From Ypsolopha sequella (lineage: Eukaryota > Arthropoda > Insecta > Lepidoptera > Ypsolophidae): 64,000 nucleotides of DNA. Below the pieces are notes generated by a model, which saw nothing but the letters and a program-made list of their open reading frames with translations, did no database searches and was not told the origin of the DNA. Of the stretch, positions 55,670-64,000 are shown piece by piece. Both the position numbers and the translations under genes were made by a program. Each line of letters starts with the position of its first letter. Within the stretch, counting starts at the first letter, position 1. Location of the stretch: assembly GCA_934047225.1 (NCBI GenBank), contig OW204001.1:15484201-15548200 (forward strand), given 5' to 3'.

Positions 55670-55990
55670 CACAGAATACCAGCTAAAGTGATCAGAAACA
55701 AAACAAAAGTAATCGATGCAGTAGAGGATGAAATGGAAATGGGCAGGTCACATTGCAAGAATGACTGAGGTCAACAGATGAACAAAAATCCTGACCAGCT
55801 GGAAACCGCAGATTGGCAAAAGAAAAAGAGGAAGGCAGAGAAGACGCTGGGAAGACGACATTGTGTTGACCGCTGGTAAAGACTGGATAAATGTCGCTCT
55901 AGACAGAGAAAGTTGGAAGGAACTAGGAAACATTTACCTGCAAAACAAAACAAAAATCGATGAGGATGGCCAAGGTCATATGGACCTCTA
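55670..55990 (+). pseudogene. Non-LTR retrotransposon ORF2 C-terminus
   Basis: Plus-strand codons give KVIRNKTKVIDAVE, then in a second frame MKWKWAGHIARMTEVNR, a TGA where W would be expected (about 55779), then TSWKPQIGKRKRGRQRRRWE, DDIVLTAGKDWINVALDRES, WKELGNIYLQ and a stop at 55991. This is the RNase H-less tail of endonuclease-RT proteins (WAGHIARM and GRQRRRWEDDI are typical). One frameshift near 55731 and one stop. No 5' part is present. Confidence 0.78.
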
Positions 55991-57141
55991 GTTTATGCTT
56001 TATAATGTATTTTGTGCTATACTCAGTAATTTCTATACTATTATTTTTTGTATAATTATTATTATTACTTTGTACATGTTAATAGTACTAAGTATTTAAC
56101 ATGTTTTAGTGTAAAAATTGGTTAAACCTGTTAAACTAGAATAAATTGGCTAATAAATAAAAATAAAAGTTGCAATGGGTTCCTAGTTTTTGTGTATGGG
56201 CACAGAATAAAGATTTTCTGACCTTCCAAAATATCTGCCTTTCCTGTTTGTTTGAGTAGAGAGTTCAAATATTGATACAAATATTTGGGAGCTTACTTTA
56301 TTCAACAAATCAAATACATAACAAAAAATAATAAAATTAATACCTAAAATTAAAAGTAAATAATCGTATATATTGAACATTTAAACATAAGACCTAAAAA
56401 TAAATATATTAAACTAAATAAAAAATTCTACCAAGGTCGCTTTGTTTGTTGTTTGATAGTACCTAGCGGGCTGGCAGCGTTACCCCGTTGTATGGCCAGA
56501 CTGATTTGGGAGCTTATAATTTTGGTCTCAATAATATCCTCTGGCACGAAATCTTTCAAGAATTTCCAATAAAGTCTTGGTAATTTAGGATAAAGGTAAT
56601 ATAAATGCAGATCTCTTTTGTTTTTACGTTTTTGCTGAAAAACAGGATATCACGCACAAAGGAAAATAAAATATATGAAATTTTTGGAATTTACGCTTTT
56701 TTAAGAATAAAGTTTGCGAATGCTTTGGTAGATTTTAAAGGCAATTTGTTAAAAACCCAGCAGCAAATATTTGTAGAAGTTTCTTACCCGGGTCCGTAAA
56801 TATTTTGGCAAATATTTGCCAAAAATTATGTATTTTAGGTATGTAGGTAGGTTTTAACATATGAAATTGCCGAAATTTTCTTACAGATTCATGAGTTTGT
56901 AATTCCTGTAATTCAAAAGCTATTTCCATTATTTTTTTTTATTTGAAAGTTCATATCAAGATTTTACATCTACGTATAAAATTTTGTTTTTATTATCAGT
57001 TTGATAAACAAACTTAAATCTTCAAAATAATAGATAATATTTTTTACTTAGTGTAACAAAAAAACCTACCATTAAATGTATTATTTTTACGTTAGAAAGG
57101 CAGCTTCTGCAATCTTTGTTAAAGCTAACAATATTTTCCAG
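55991..57141. other. Intronic stretch, nothing recognised
   Basis: AT-rich. A TAATTATTATTATTACTTTG run at about 56053 and the acceptor tract of the next exon at the end are the only features. Confidence 0.5.
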
Positions 57142-57260
57142 GTGGATTGTCTGTGGGGCGGCGTTTTTGGCGCACCTTCTGTCGACGGGACTGCAGCTAG
57201 CGTACGGGGCTCTACACGTCTACGCGTTAAGGCATCTCGGACCCACCGCCAACCATGCTG
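57142..57260 (+). CDS. MCT-like transporter, third coding exon (transmembrane helix 1)
   Basis: Acceptor AACAATATTTTCCAG (ends 57141), donor GCTG|GTATGA (57261). The first base completes Gly95; 39 codons follow, then one base (phase 1). Residues 96-119 (WIVCGAAFLAHLLSTGLQLA and on) form a hydrophobic helix right after the EGGWG motif, as expected for helix 1 of an MFS-type SLC16 transporter. The rest (YGALHVYALRHLGPTANHA) is the loop before helix 2. MCTs carry monocarboxylates with protons across the plasma membrane; the substrate here cannot be told. Codons are GC-rich against an AT-rich intron. The next exon is not in the window. Confidence 0.88.
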
Positions 57261-57298
57261 GTATGAACCGTTCTAGGCCCTCTTGCAGCATGTTCTGA

Positions 57299-57724
57299 AA
57301 AAGTTTTAGCGTCCCTGCTGTTTCTCCATATGCGAAAAAACCCTCAGCGCGAGTGGGACGGTTTCGTGGAAAAGTAGCAAAAAGTCGCTTTTTTATTAAT
57401 ATAAAATGGACTAAAGTTGCTATCAAAATTTCGTTTAACCTAGATACCGTTAAAACCCATCTAATAAAATATAGCTGCAGTCTATATGCCATTCTAAATT
57501 GTCAAACCAGGAGAATTGGTGTCGAAAAGGACTTCAATTCAATACATATTTCTATCAAGCCGAATTTCTCCAATCGCGTTTCTGTTTTAACAGATCCCAA
57601 GAAAAATAATCCAAAAATAATATACTATTCATATACTTATCAAAATAATACTATATTTACTGAAGTAGATATGCAAGTCCTTAAAGTGTCGTTTTTTTTC
57701 TCGTAGCGCCTTAAGGCGATATTT
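57299..57724 (+). repeat. Dispersed repeat, family I copy 3
   Basis: AAGTTTTAGCGTCCCTGCTG, CCATATGCGAAAAAACCCTC, GCGAGTGGGACGGTTTCGTG and the closing GCGCCTTAAGGCGATA are repeated directly in copy 4 starting 57728. It has a 117-codon open frame (57353-57706) with no known domain. Confidence 0.7.
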
Positions 57725-58135
57725 AAAAGTTTTAGCGTCCCTGTTACTCCATATGCGAAAAAACCCTCAGTGCGAGTGGGACGGTTTCGTGGAAAAGTAG
57801 CATAAAAACGCTTTTTTATTAATATAAAATGTACTAAGCTATTTTGTCAAAAATATTTTCAAGGAGACTTTTCAAACACATAACATCCACATTTTTAATG
57901 CAATTTCACAATGAAATTAGTTAGGATTTCAGAATTACAGGAAAAAATAAAACAATTTAGAAGTCTTTTCAGAATTAAATTCTATCGAGAAAATTCCATC
58001 CAATCGCGTTTTCCTTCAGTGAGAATCTTAATCAAATACTCAATAAACATTTACCCAAAAATGAAATACGTAGATGATGTTATAGCAGAGTAAATGGATT
58101 CGAAAAAAAAAACCTTTTTTTTGGTATCGCCTTAA
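57725..58135 (+). repeat. Dispersed repeat, family I copy 4 (tandem with copy 3)
   Basis: Begins AAAAGTTTTAGCGTCCCTGT and shares CCATATGCGAAAAAACCCTC and GAGTGGGACGGTTTCGTGGA with copy 3, then diverges. It ends near GGTATCGCCTTAAG (58121), and the same GGTATCGCCTTAA occurs again at 58185. Confidence 0.7.
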
Positions 58136-58344
58136 GAATATTGACTTAAAAATTAAACTGAACAGCTTATGAAAATTGACATTTGGTATCGCCTTAACTC
58201 GACTTTATCTAGAGTTGAGGGTTAAGAAAAAGCTCTCTTACACCAATCAAAATCTCGGATTAAACTTGGGTTAAACTAAGAGAAAGTCATCAGAATATAA
58301 CCCGACTCTCACCTCAAGTTAAACTCTGGTTAGCGAAGTAATGT

Positions 58345-58720
58345 TAACATCCATCCATCCATCAGCCTAGTTCGTCCACTGCTGGACATAAGCCTTTTCA
58401 GGACTTTGCCACTGCCGGTGGTCATTCTGGAAGAATTGCCCATATTCACACACGCTGGGCAGGCGGGTTTGTGAGCGCGGTGCCGGAACCCTCGCACCAG
58501 TGACGCCACTGCCCGTCACCAGTCTGTTCCATATAAGGCCCGACTATTAGGAATGGATATACCGCCATCCATCGGTCCCAGGCATGGTGGGCCTTCTGGT
58601 TTTTTGCCTGTAAGCTGTCCTCTTACTCTCCCCCGAATTACTCCGAGGGGGTCTCCAAGCAAGATGGTGGTACCTCCAGATGGTGGTCGAGCCCGGCATC
58701 AGCTCTACCACCTTTTAATC
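58345..58720 (-). pseudogene. Retrotransposon-derived fragments
   Basis: CATCCATCAGCC, GTCCACTGCTGGACATAAGC at 58350-58400 resemble the start of the fragments at 5859 and 51963. The following GC-rich sequence to 58720 differs and contains GGAATGGATATACCGCCATC. I cannot assign it further. Confidence 0.4.
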
Positions 58721-58721
58721 T

Positions 58722-59395
58722 TCAAAATATCACGTTCACGGACGTGTTTCGTGGAAAGATTTGAGAACTATCTTGGTCGGTTTCTCTATAACCTAGTAAA
58801 TAACCTTCACGCTATCTACTCTCTAAATGCGTATGAAGTTAAAAATAAACTAATACCCTGGCTTAAGTCCCTAAGTTATGAGGAAACAGAGAATCTTCTT
58901 GTCTCTCGTTTTAAATGCTAAATGTAAATTTACTTGTTGTTTAATATTTTTCATCAAATTTTTGACACACTCACCCACACATTCACAAACACACCCTCAT
59001 ACACACTCCCTCCCTAGTAGTAAATATACGGATCCCAAGACCTTGGTCGTAGGGCTGGGGAAACACATACACTAACATACACCCTCTTCCTACACACACA
59101 CTCTCATTCTCATCCACACTCTTCACACAGACCCACCCTCTCATATGCCCTTGATTTTTTGTATTTTTTGTTTTTATTATAAGTAAGCTGCATGCTCTGT
59201 TGTATTTTTTTTGTATTCTCGTTTATTTTATATTACTTCTAATTTTTAATGTAATACTCTGTAAGGGAAGAGCTTGGCGCCTATAGCACCGGTACATACA
59301 CCCTTGTAGGCGTCAAGGTAATCCTATTCTGTTATTGTGTAATTTTTAGATGAATAAAATCATATTCTATTCTATTCTATTCATGTTTGACTTTA
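58722..59395 (+). pseudogene. CR1-like retrotransposon ORF2 end and 3'UTR with (ATTCT)n tail
   Basis: The plus strand encodes RTCFVERFENYLGRFLYNLV, then NNLHAIYSLNAYEVKNKLIP and WLKSLSYEETENLLVSRF, stopping at 58921. The last 60 codons match the end of the minus-strand element at 63516 in style. The 3'UTR is rich in CACACA, contains GGGAAGAGCTTGGCGCC and ends GATGAATAAAATC with (ATTCT)n (59373-59391). 5'-truncated. Confidence 0.78.
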
Positions 59396-59769
59396 ATTGT
59401 GTTGTTTCCAATGACATCATAAAGATACTATACCTCATTGGTTGCAACTAATTACTTTATAGTATCATTCAAAATAAATATCAAATGTTAAACAATCGCT
59501 TAGCTCGGGTTTACTACCCCGCTTCGATATTATCATGGTGTAATAGGACTAATGAAATGTTAGTTAACTCTTCCCTTGGGTTAGTTAACCCGAGGGTTAA
59601 GGATTTTTTCTCGATCATGCTGCAAGTGGACCTAAGACGTTGCCCTAAAAAAAATGCAGTTGCCTGATTAATTTTAATCTATAACGCAGACTCAAATAAA
59701 ATTCGTCATGCCGTTACACAATGAACAAGAAAAAATAAGATCTAACGAGTATTTATGTCATTTACGTCA
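59396..59769. other. Intronic stretch, nothing recognised
   Basis: GTTAGTTAACCCGAGGGTTA near 59580 is a local palindromic word. No exon is seen. Confidence 0.5.
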
Positions 59770-60180
59770 TGTTTAGGGTTCCGTAGTCAACAACAAGGAA
59801 CCCTTATAGTTTCGCCGTGTCCGTCTGTCTGTCTGTCTGTCCGCGCTGTAATTTGGCATGGGTATACATATTTATCACGCCGATAAAGTGGTAAAGTAAA
59901 ATTTTGAAAAAGATTTTTTTTAGGTTACCTCCCGTACACGTAAAGTGGGGATGATTTATTTTTTTCTCGTCTATCCCCTAGAGTGGGGTGTTGTTGGATA
60001 GGTAATTTAAAAATATTGGGAGTATGAGAACACCATTTTTCGATCCAGGGTTTTGTTTGCAAAATATTAAGCTTATAAGTGTTAATTTTTGTTAGAGTCA
60101 AGTGTCCCCCTCCCTGCCAGCGAAACGGTGGTATGAGACGTGAAAAAATATATATAGCTTCACAGCCGTTCTCGGCCACA
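59770..60180 (+). repeat. Dispersed repeat, family K copy 4
   Basis: Starts TTAGGGTTCCGTAGTCAACA, followed by GGAACCCTTATAGTTTCGCC, (GTCT)n, GCTGTAATTTGGCATGGG and GTAAAGTGGGGATGATTTAT. This is the 5' half of a repeat I know from many lepidopteran loci. It ends abruptly beside the retrotransposon fragment at 60202. Confidence 0.65.
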
Positions 60181-60201
60181 GCGACAGCTTCTTAACTCCT
60201 G

Positions 60202-60492
60202 TCAAGTTTGAGAGCTAAGCTGTCCAGCTCTCTGATGTGCTCTCAAGTGACTCGCGTAACCAATTTTTGCATTAAATGTACGCCCACATAGGGCGCACGT
60301 CAGCACACCATTCATGAAATTGTAAGCGATGTTCGCAGGTGGCCGAGACTTAAGGTCGTCCCTTTTTCGGTCTAAATCGGACCTTCGTTCTTGTTCAAAG
60401 TCATAAACTTTCCTTTGAACAAGGTTCCGCCACTCTGCGCGTTGAGCTGCCTTATCCTCCCACTGCGATGGCTCAATGTTGCATCTTTTTAA
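60202..60492 (-). pseudogene. Non-LTR retrotransposon ORF2 C-terminus with C2H2 finger
   Basis: Minus-strand codons give LKRCNIEPSQWEDKAAQRAE, WRNLVQRKVYDFEQERRSDL and LKSRPPANIAYNF, then a C2H2 finger CALCGRTFNAKIGYASHLRAH, cut here at its last residues, and a stop at 60202. The remaining frame is intact. The same tail, more damaged, is at 21815-22190. The open frame continues upstream to 60546 (a hydrophobic stretch), which I take to be chance extension into flanking DNA. A host zinc-finger gene is unlikely. Confidence 0.72.
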
Positions 60493-60546
60493 TGAAAAAA
60501 ATCCCGACAGTAGCATACATAACGAAATTAAAAGCAAAACTATCAC

Positions 60547-62093
60547 AGCTAAGTAGGCTTTACAAGTTAAGAGTATGACATAGCCAAAACAAAAACCAGT
60601 TCCAGGCGTGGCTTATTCTATTTTACGATAGCGCGCGGGGGGAAATTCGTCCCGGTCTCTGAGCTCGCGTCACCATAGCAAAAATACGAATAGAGTGGAC
60701 GAGGCAGGGTCAAAAGTAATACGTATTTTATTTTATCTAATTTATTAGTGTATTTCGATCATCGTCACACGGCATTGATCCTACTTGCTATCACGTCGGG
60801 ACGTAAATTTATGATGGTCGGCTAAAAGTGGTTTTCTGAGTGTTTGATTTATCAGTTGACCCTCGGTGACGGTTAATTGTCACCATTACCCATTCTTTAA
60901 ATATTTTTCGCCCGTTGAGCTGGTTTTACACTTGCGGGAAAATAAATTGGACCAAAAATTTCTTTACAAAATTTTTTTACTAAAGTTGTTATTACAAAAA
61001 GTGGAAACTAACAAATATTCTCAGAAGGAATGCACCACGTCACTATCTATCTCACTGTAGCCTATATAAATTATGCCTCTCTCATTCAACCACGTTTAAC
61101 TGCGTTACTATTTCATTCCAACTCATTTTAAATAGCGTCACTATTTATCTCACTCTAACGCGTGTTAAATGGCATTTCTAATGAACGTCAAATATTTTTA
61201 TTGCCCGCCACTCTTTCATTCTAAATTCTAATGATTTTAAAAAATACGCAGCTCCTTTGGTAGTAAAATAGCAATAACTTTTTTTTCAAAAGTAATACAC
61301 AGAAATTGCCAGATCATTTGAAAAACAATATTTGATGAGCCGTTATTTAAGACGATTTGCAAAACTAACATAGGACATTTTTTTTCAGGGTGTGGTATCG
61401 AACTAACCTAATTACAAAAAATTGCTCATAAATTGGGTTTTTATTTTTCTTCCTGATGTAACAGCATTTCAAGGTTTATTTTTGACTTTATCAATAGCAT
61501 AACTATTCAGAGTTGCGCAACAAAAATTTTATTCTTAGAATTTAGAACTGGTTAGCTTTGACTCTCAAAAATCTATTCGAATTTATAAAAGTACCATCAA
61601 CTCGAAGACTATCTACTTTTTGCTGAGGTCATAATTTGATATTCTGGTCAGTCATGAGCTGGCCTACCAGCCTTCCAAGGGAAAGAGTTGACTTTTGGGA
61701 CACCTGTTTACCCTTGGGATAAATCGCCAAGTGTTTAAAATATAGAAATTTATTTGTATCATTGTTTGAAATGTTCAGGTCCCTTTACGCAAAATGAAAA
61801 AACAAAACTCTTTTAGGATTAATTTGTTGTCCCTATGTTTGTCTGTTTGTCCGTTTGTCTAGGCAATTTTTCTGGGTAAAATCAATAAATGCTAATATTT
61901 ACAGCCCTGTAAAATATACATATTATAACGTTTTTATGGCCTTTTGTTGAACTTTTTCATACAAATTTTCTCCTTATGAAAATATAGAGATCAACACTTC
62001 ACATAATATTTTGCATTTGAAAGAAACCACAGAAAGGAACTGTAGAACAAATAATGTAAAAAATATAAAACCATATCTTTCTATTCTAAAGGG
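60547..62093. other. Intronic stretch, nothing recognised
   Basis: No exon with MCT helix 2 could be found here, nor any matched repeat. Confidence 0.45.
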
Positions 62094-63038
62094 ATTAATA
62101 ATTTACTGTTTGTTCAATGTGGCGATAGCTTTGTTTATTATTTTTTTTCTTTGTTACAAAGATAACAAATATTTTCATACAAGGTTTTCCTTAAGGGCTA
62201 TTTCTCCGAATTTGTAACAAAATATTAAGAAATAATTATAACGGTAAAGTACAACTTTTAGCTAAGACAATTTATTGTTAAAAGTTTGCTAAATGCATAA
62301 ACATATTTTAATGATATTATGGTATCTTCAAAATAATTGGGTTTTCCATAAGCGTGATATCAGATTATTTTAGAAATTTACGGCTGGTATCACGAAGACG
62401 GATAAGCCAATTATTTTATTACTATTGTAATTTCATTAAAAATATGTTAATGCATACAACAGACTTTTAACTATAAGTTTTCTTAACTAAAAGTTGTAGT
62501 TTTACTTATTGAAATTGTATTTCTCATCAAGAAGTGTAAGATGACAAGATATTCAAAATAAGTTAATTGAATTTGTGAAATGGTTTCAGGTCAAAACAGT
62601 TTTCCATGAAACGGTAATTGTTTATACTTAGCAAAGTGTGTAAACTTAGTCATCTTAACATGAACGACTCCTGTATTTCTCTCTTTTTTATTTCCAGTAT
62701 AGATAAAAATATACAAACTTGTTAAACTTTGTGTAAAAACGAGGCAATATTGACGATATCCTGACAGCTATTATGATGGTGTTTTATCAAATTTTGCTTT
62801 TTGGGCTGTAAAGAGACGTAGTTAGATGTCACTAGAATATACTCATGAAAAAAGATATGAAGAAAATAAGCTGTAGACTGCACATTCGGTTTATACCTAT
62901 TGTATGAATTTTAAGAAAATACAGGGGTAAAGGGACCTCTTAAGGAAAACCTTGTATTAAACTATTTGTTACCTTAGTAAAAAATATATCAAGGAAAAAA
63001 ATAAACAAAGCTATCGCTACATTGAACAGTAGATAATT
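62094..63038. repeat. Inverted repeat pair, about 100-bp arms
   Basis: CAATGTGGCGATAGCTTTGT (62116 on) and ACAAGGTTTTCCTTAAG (62181 on) reappear inverted at 62938-63038 (CTTAAGGAAAACCTTGT, AAAGCTATCGCTACATTG). The 740 bp between arms include another palindromic element. This may be a TIR element or two opposed copies of one repeat. Confidence 0.6.
62245..62507. mobile_element. Palindromic MITE inside the inverted repeat
   Basis: TACAACTTTTAGCTAAGACA (62250 on) with AAACATATTTTAATG and the right arm CATTAAAAATATGTTAATGC with TTCTTAACTAAAAGTTGTAG are inverted repeats of about 100 bp. Related ATAATTGG / CCAATTAT words lie near the centre. Confidence 0.6.
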
Positions 63039-63039
63039 A

Positions 63040-64000
63040 AAAAAAAAGAAAGTTTATTCGTTATAACAAATTACAAAAATACACACTTATAATTAGTACA
63101 AATTATATAACTACTTAGTTTATAAGGGAGTAACGTTGGAAGCCATGGTAGGTGGTAAGCCTGAGTAATGGCCTCCAGCGCCTTTCCGCGGGCCAAGTTA
63201 CATTTTTGTGATGAAAACAAAATAAAATAAAATAAAGATTACAAAAACTAATAACTAAAATCTAAAATTAAATCATATGGATTACAGTTTAGAAGTAAAC
63301 ATTGTAACAAAATCGAAAACAAAATCCTACATGTACTTACATCCTACATGTAGTCATATATTTATCTAACTGTAAACTTAAACAAAACAAAAAAATTTAA
63401 TCTTATCGGAATATAAGATTTGTAGAAGTAATTAAGTTGTGAAGTAAAGATAAAAAAAGTAAATTAAAATTAAGATATAAAAATAGTCTGTACATCTCTG
63501 AGAAGCATAATGAGTCTACTCGTATTTAACAGTTGTAATTAGCGTTTCTGTTTTATCATAGTTCTGATCTAGAAGCCAGGTTTTTGTTGTAGTTATACAA
63601 GCATAGCGTGTCATAGGATATATTCCTAATATTCTATTTAGTTTGTTGTAAACAAAGGGTCCTAAAAATTTAAAGTGTCTTTGAGCAAAGGTAGTTCTGC
63701 ATTTATCTGTTTTGCATACTTTGTCATTCCGTCTCTTATCCGTGCGTAGCTTTGGATCAAATATTGTTATTGAGTGTTGTTTATGTATCAGTTGTTTAAT
63801 GTATAATTGGCGTATTGTGAGTAGCTTGCACTGATTGTATAGTTGCTCAGTAGAGAATCTGAAGGGCCTAAAAGTCATCACTTTCAAAATGGATCTTTGA
63901 GCTCTTTCCAGTTTAAGAAGCTTCGTCTTGCATGCTCCTCCCCACGCCAGTATACAGTAACTGAGAATTGACTGTCCCATCGAAAAGTAAACTGTTTTCA
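63040..64000 (-). pseudogene. CR1-like retrotransposon ORF2 C-terminus and 3' end, runs off the window
   Basis: The minus strand from at least 63980 to 63516 encodes MGQSILSYCILAWGGACKTK, LLKLERAQRSILKVMTFRPF, FSTEQLYNQCKLLTIRQLYI and YNKLNRILGIYPMTR. This is the region after the RT palm in CR1-type ORF2 proteins (the Y(C/G)I..WGG motif is typical). The frame is open to the window edge, so the RT core may lie beyond 64000. The 3'UTR (63515-63050) ends CGAATAAACTTTC and an A-rich tail near 63041. The open frame without stops suggests a fairly young copy. Confidence 0.8.

Larger units (their letters stand above)
37147..64000 (+). other. 5' part of a monocarboxylate-transporter-like (SLC16) gene
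   Basis: Span of the one host gene recognised: a probable 5'UTR exon (37147-37316) and three coding exons (42872-43086, 44483-44633, 57142-57260). Introns are about 5.6, 1.4 and 12.5 kb, and the fourth exceeds 6.7 kb. The protein seen is 134 residues and includes only the first of the expected 12 transmembrane segments, so most exons lie past the right edge. I found no further exon between 57261 and 64000. The gene's true 5' end could also be upstream of 37147. Confidence 0.75.

Noticed and set aside
60202..60546. Host zinc-finger protein exon with a signal-like hydrophobic start
   Set aside because: The finger and preceding helices match a retrotransposon ORF2 tail also found at 21815; the hydrophobic N-part is flanking DNA read by chance.
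62011..62217. Small membrane protein
   Set aside because: The hydrophobic stretch is the T-rich arm of the inverted repeat at 62094.

Overview
The window looks like nuclear DNA of an insect, most probably a moth or butterfly. It is AT-rich and mostly non-coding, and it is crowded with decayed transposable elements of kinds common in Lepidoptera: tRNA-derived SINEs, Jockey-, CR1- and RTE-like non-LTR retrotransposon ends, Lep1-like Helitron pieces ending in CTAGT, mariner and Tc1 elements, and many short palindromic MITEs. No bacterial-type gene, rRNA, functional tRNA or CRISPR array is visible. The species assignment is inference from these repeat types.

One host gene can be recognised, and it is hidden because its coding exons are short and far apart. 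On the + strand, exons at 42872-43086 (start codon 42954), 44483-44633 and 57142-57260 join in phase (1, then 2) with standard AG/GT borders. Together they give the first 134 residues of a monocarboxylate-transporter-like (SLC16/MCT) protein. The family signature EGGWGW is split by the 12.5-kb third intron, and transmembrane segment 1 follows it. A G-rich block at 37147-37316 with a perfect CAG|GTAAGT donor is a probable 5'UTR exon carrying several small upstream ORFs. A three-codon upstream ORF overlaps the main start codon (TAATG). The remaining MCT exons must lie beyond position 64000.

Layout: 1-12.2 kb is repeat-rich non-coding DNA (two SINEs, several MITEs, retrotransposon ends). 12.2-17.3 kb holds a nearly complete Jockey-type retrotransposon: intact gag-like ORF1, and an endonuclease/RT ORF2 with one frameshift and a poly(A) tail. 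17.3-24 kb holds remnants of several other non-LTR elements. 24-37 kb is rich in MITEs, Helitron fragments and a 108-bp tandem repeat. 37-64 kb is the 5' part of the MCT gene. Its introns have absorbed a mariner (40.4-41.7 kb), a non-autonomous hAT-like element with 8-bp target duplication, a Tc1 element (53.6-55.4 kb), a retrotransposon end nested in a MITE, and several retrotransposon 3' ends.

The least expected signal is a short RNA-like motif at four places (28.3, 34.3, 46.4 and 47.7 kb). It has a CTGATGA box, a GC-rich hairpin, a GAAA box and an enclosing stem whose two strands change together between copies. It resembles a hammerhead ribozyme core but has one extra C, so ribozyme activity is a hypothesis only.
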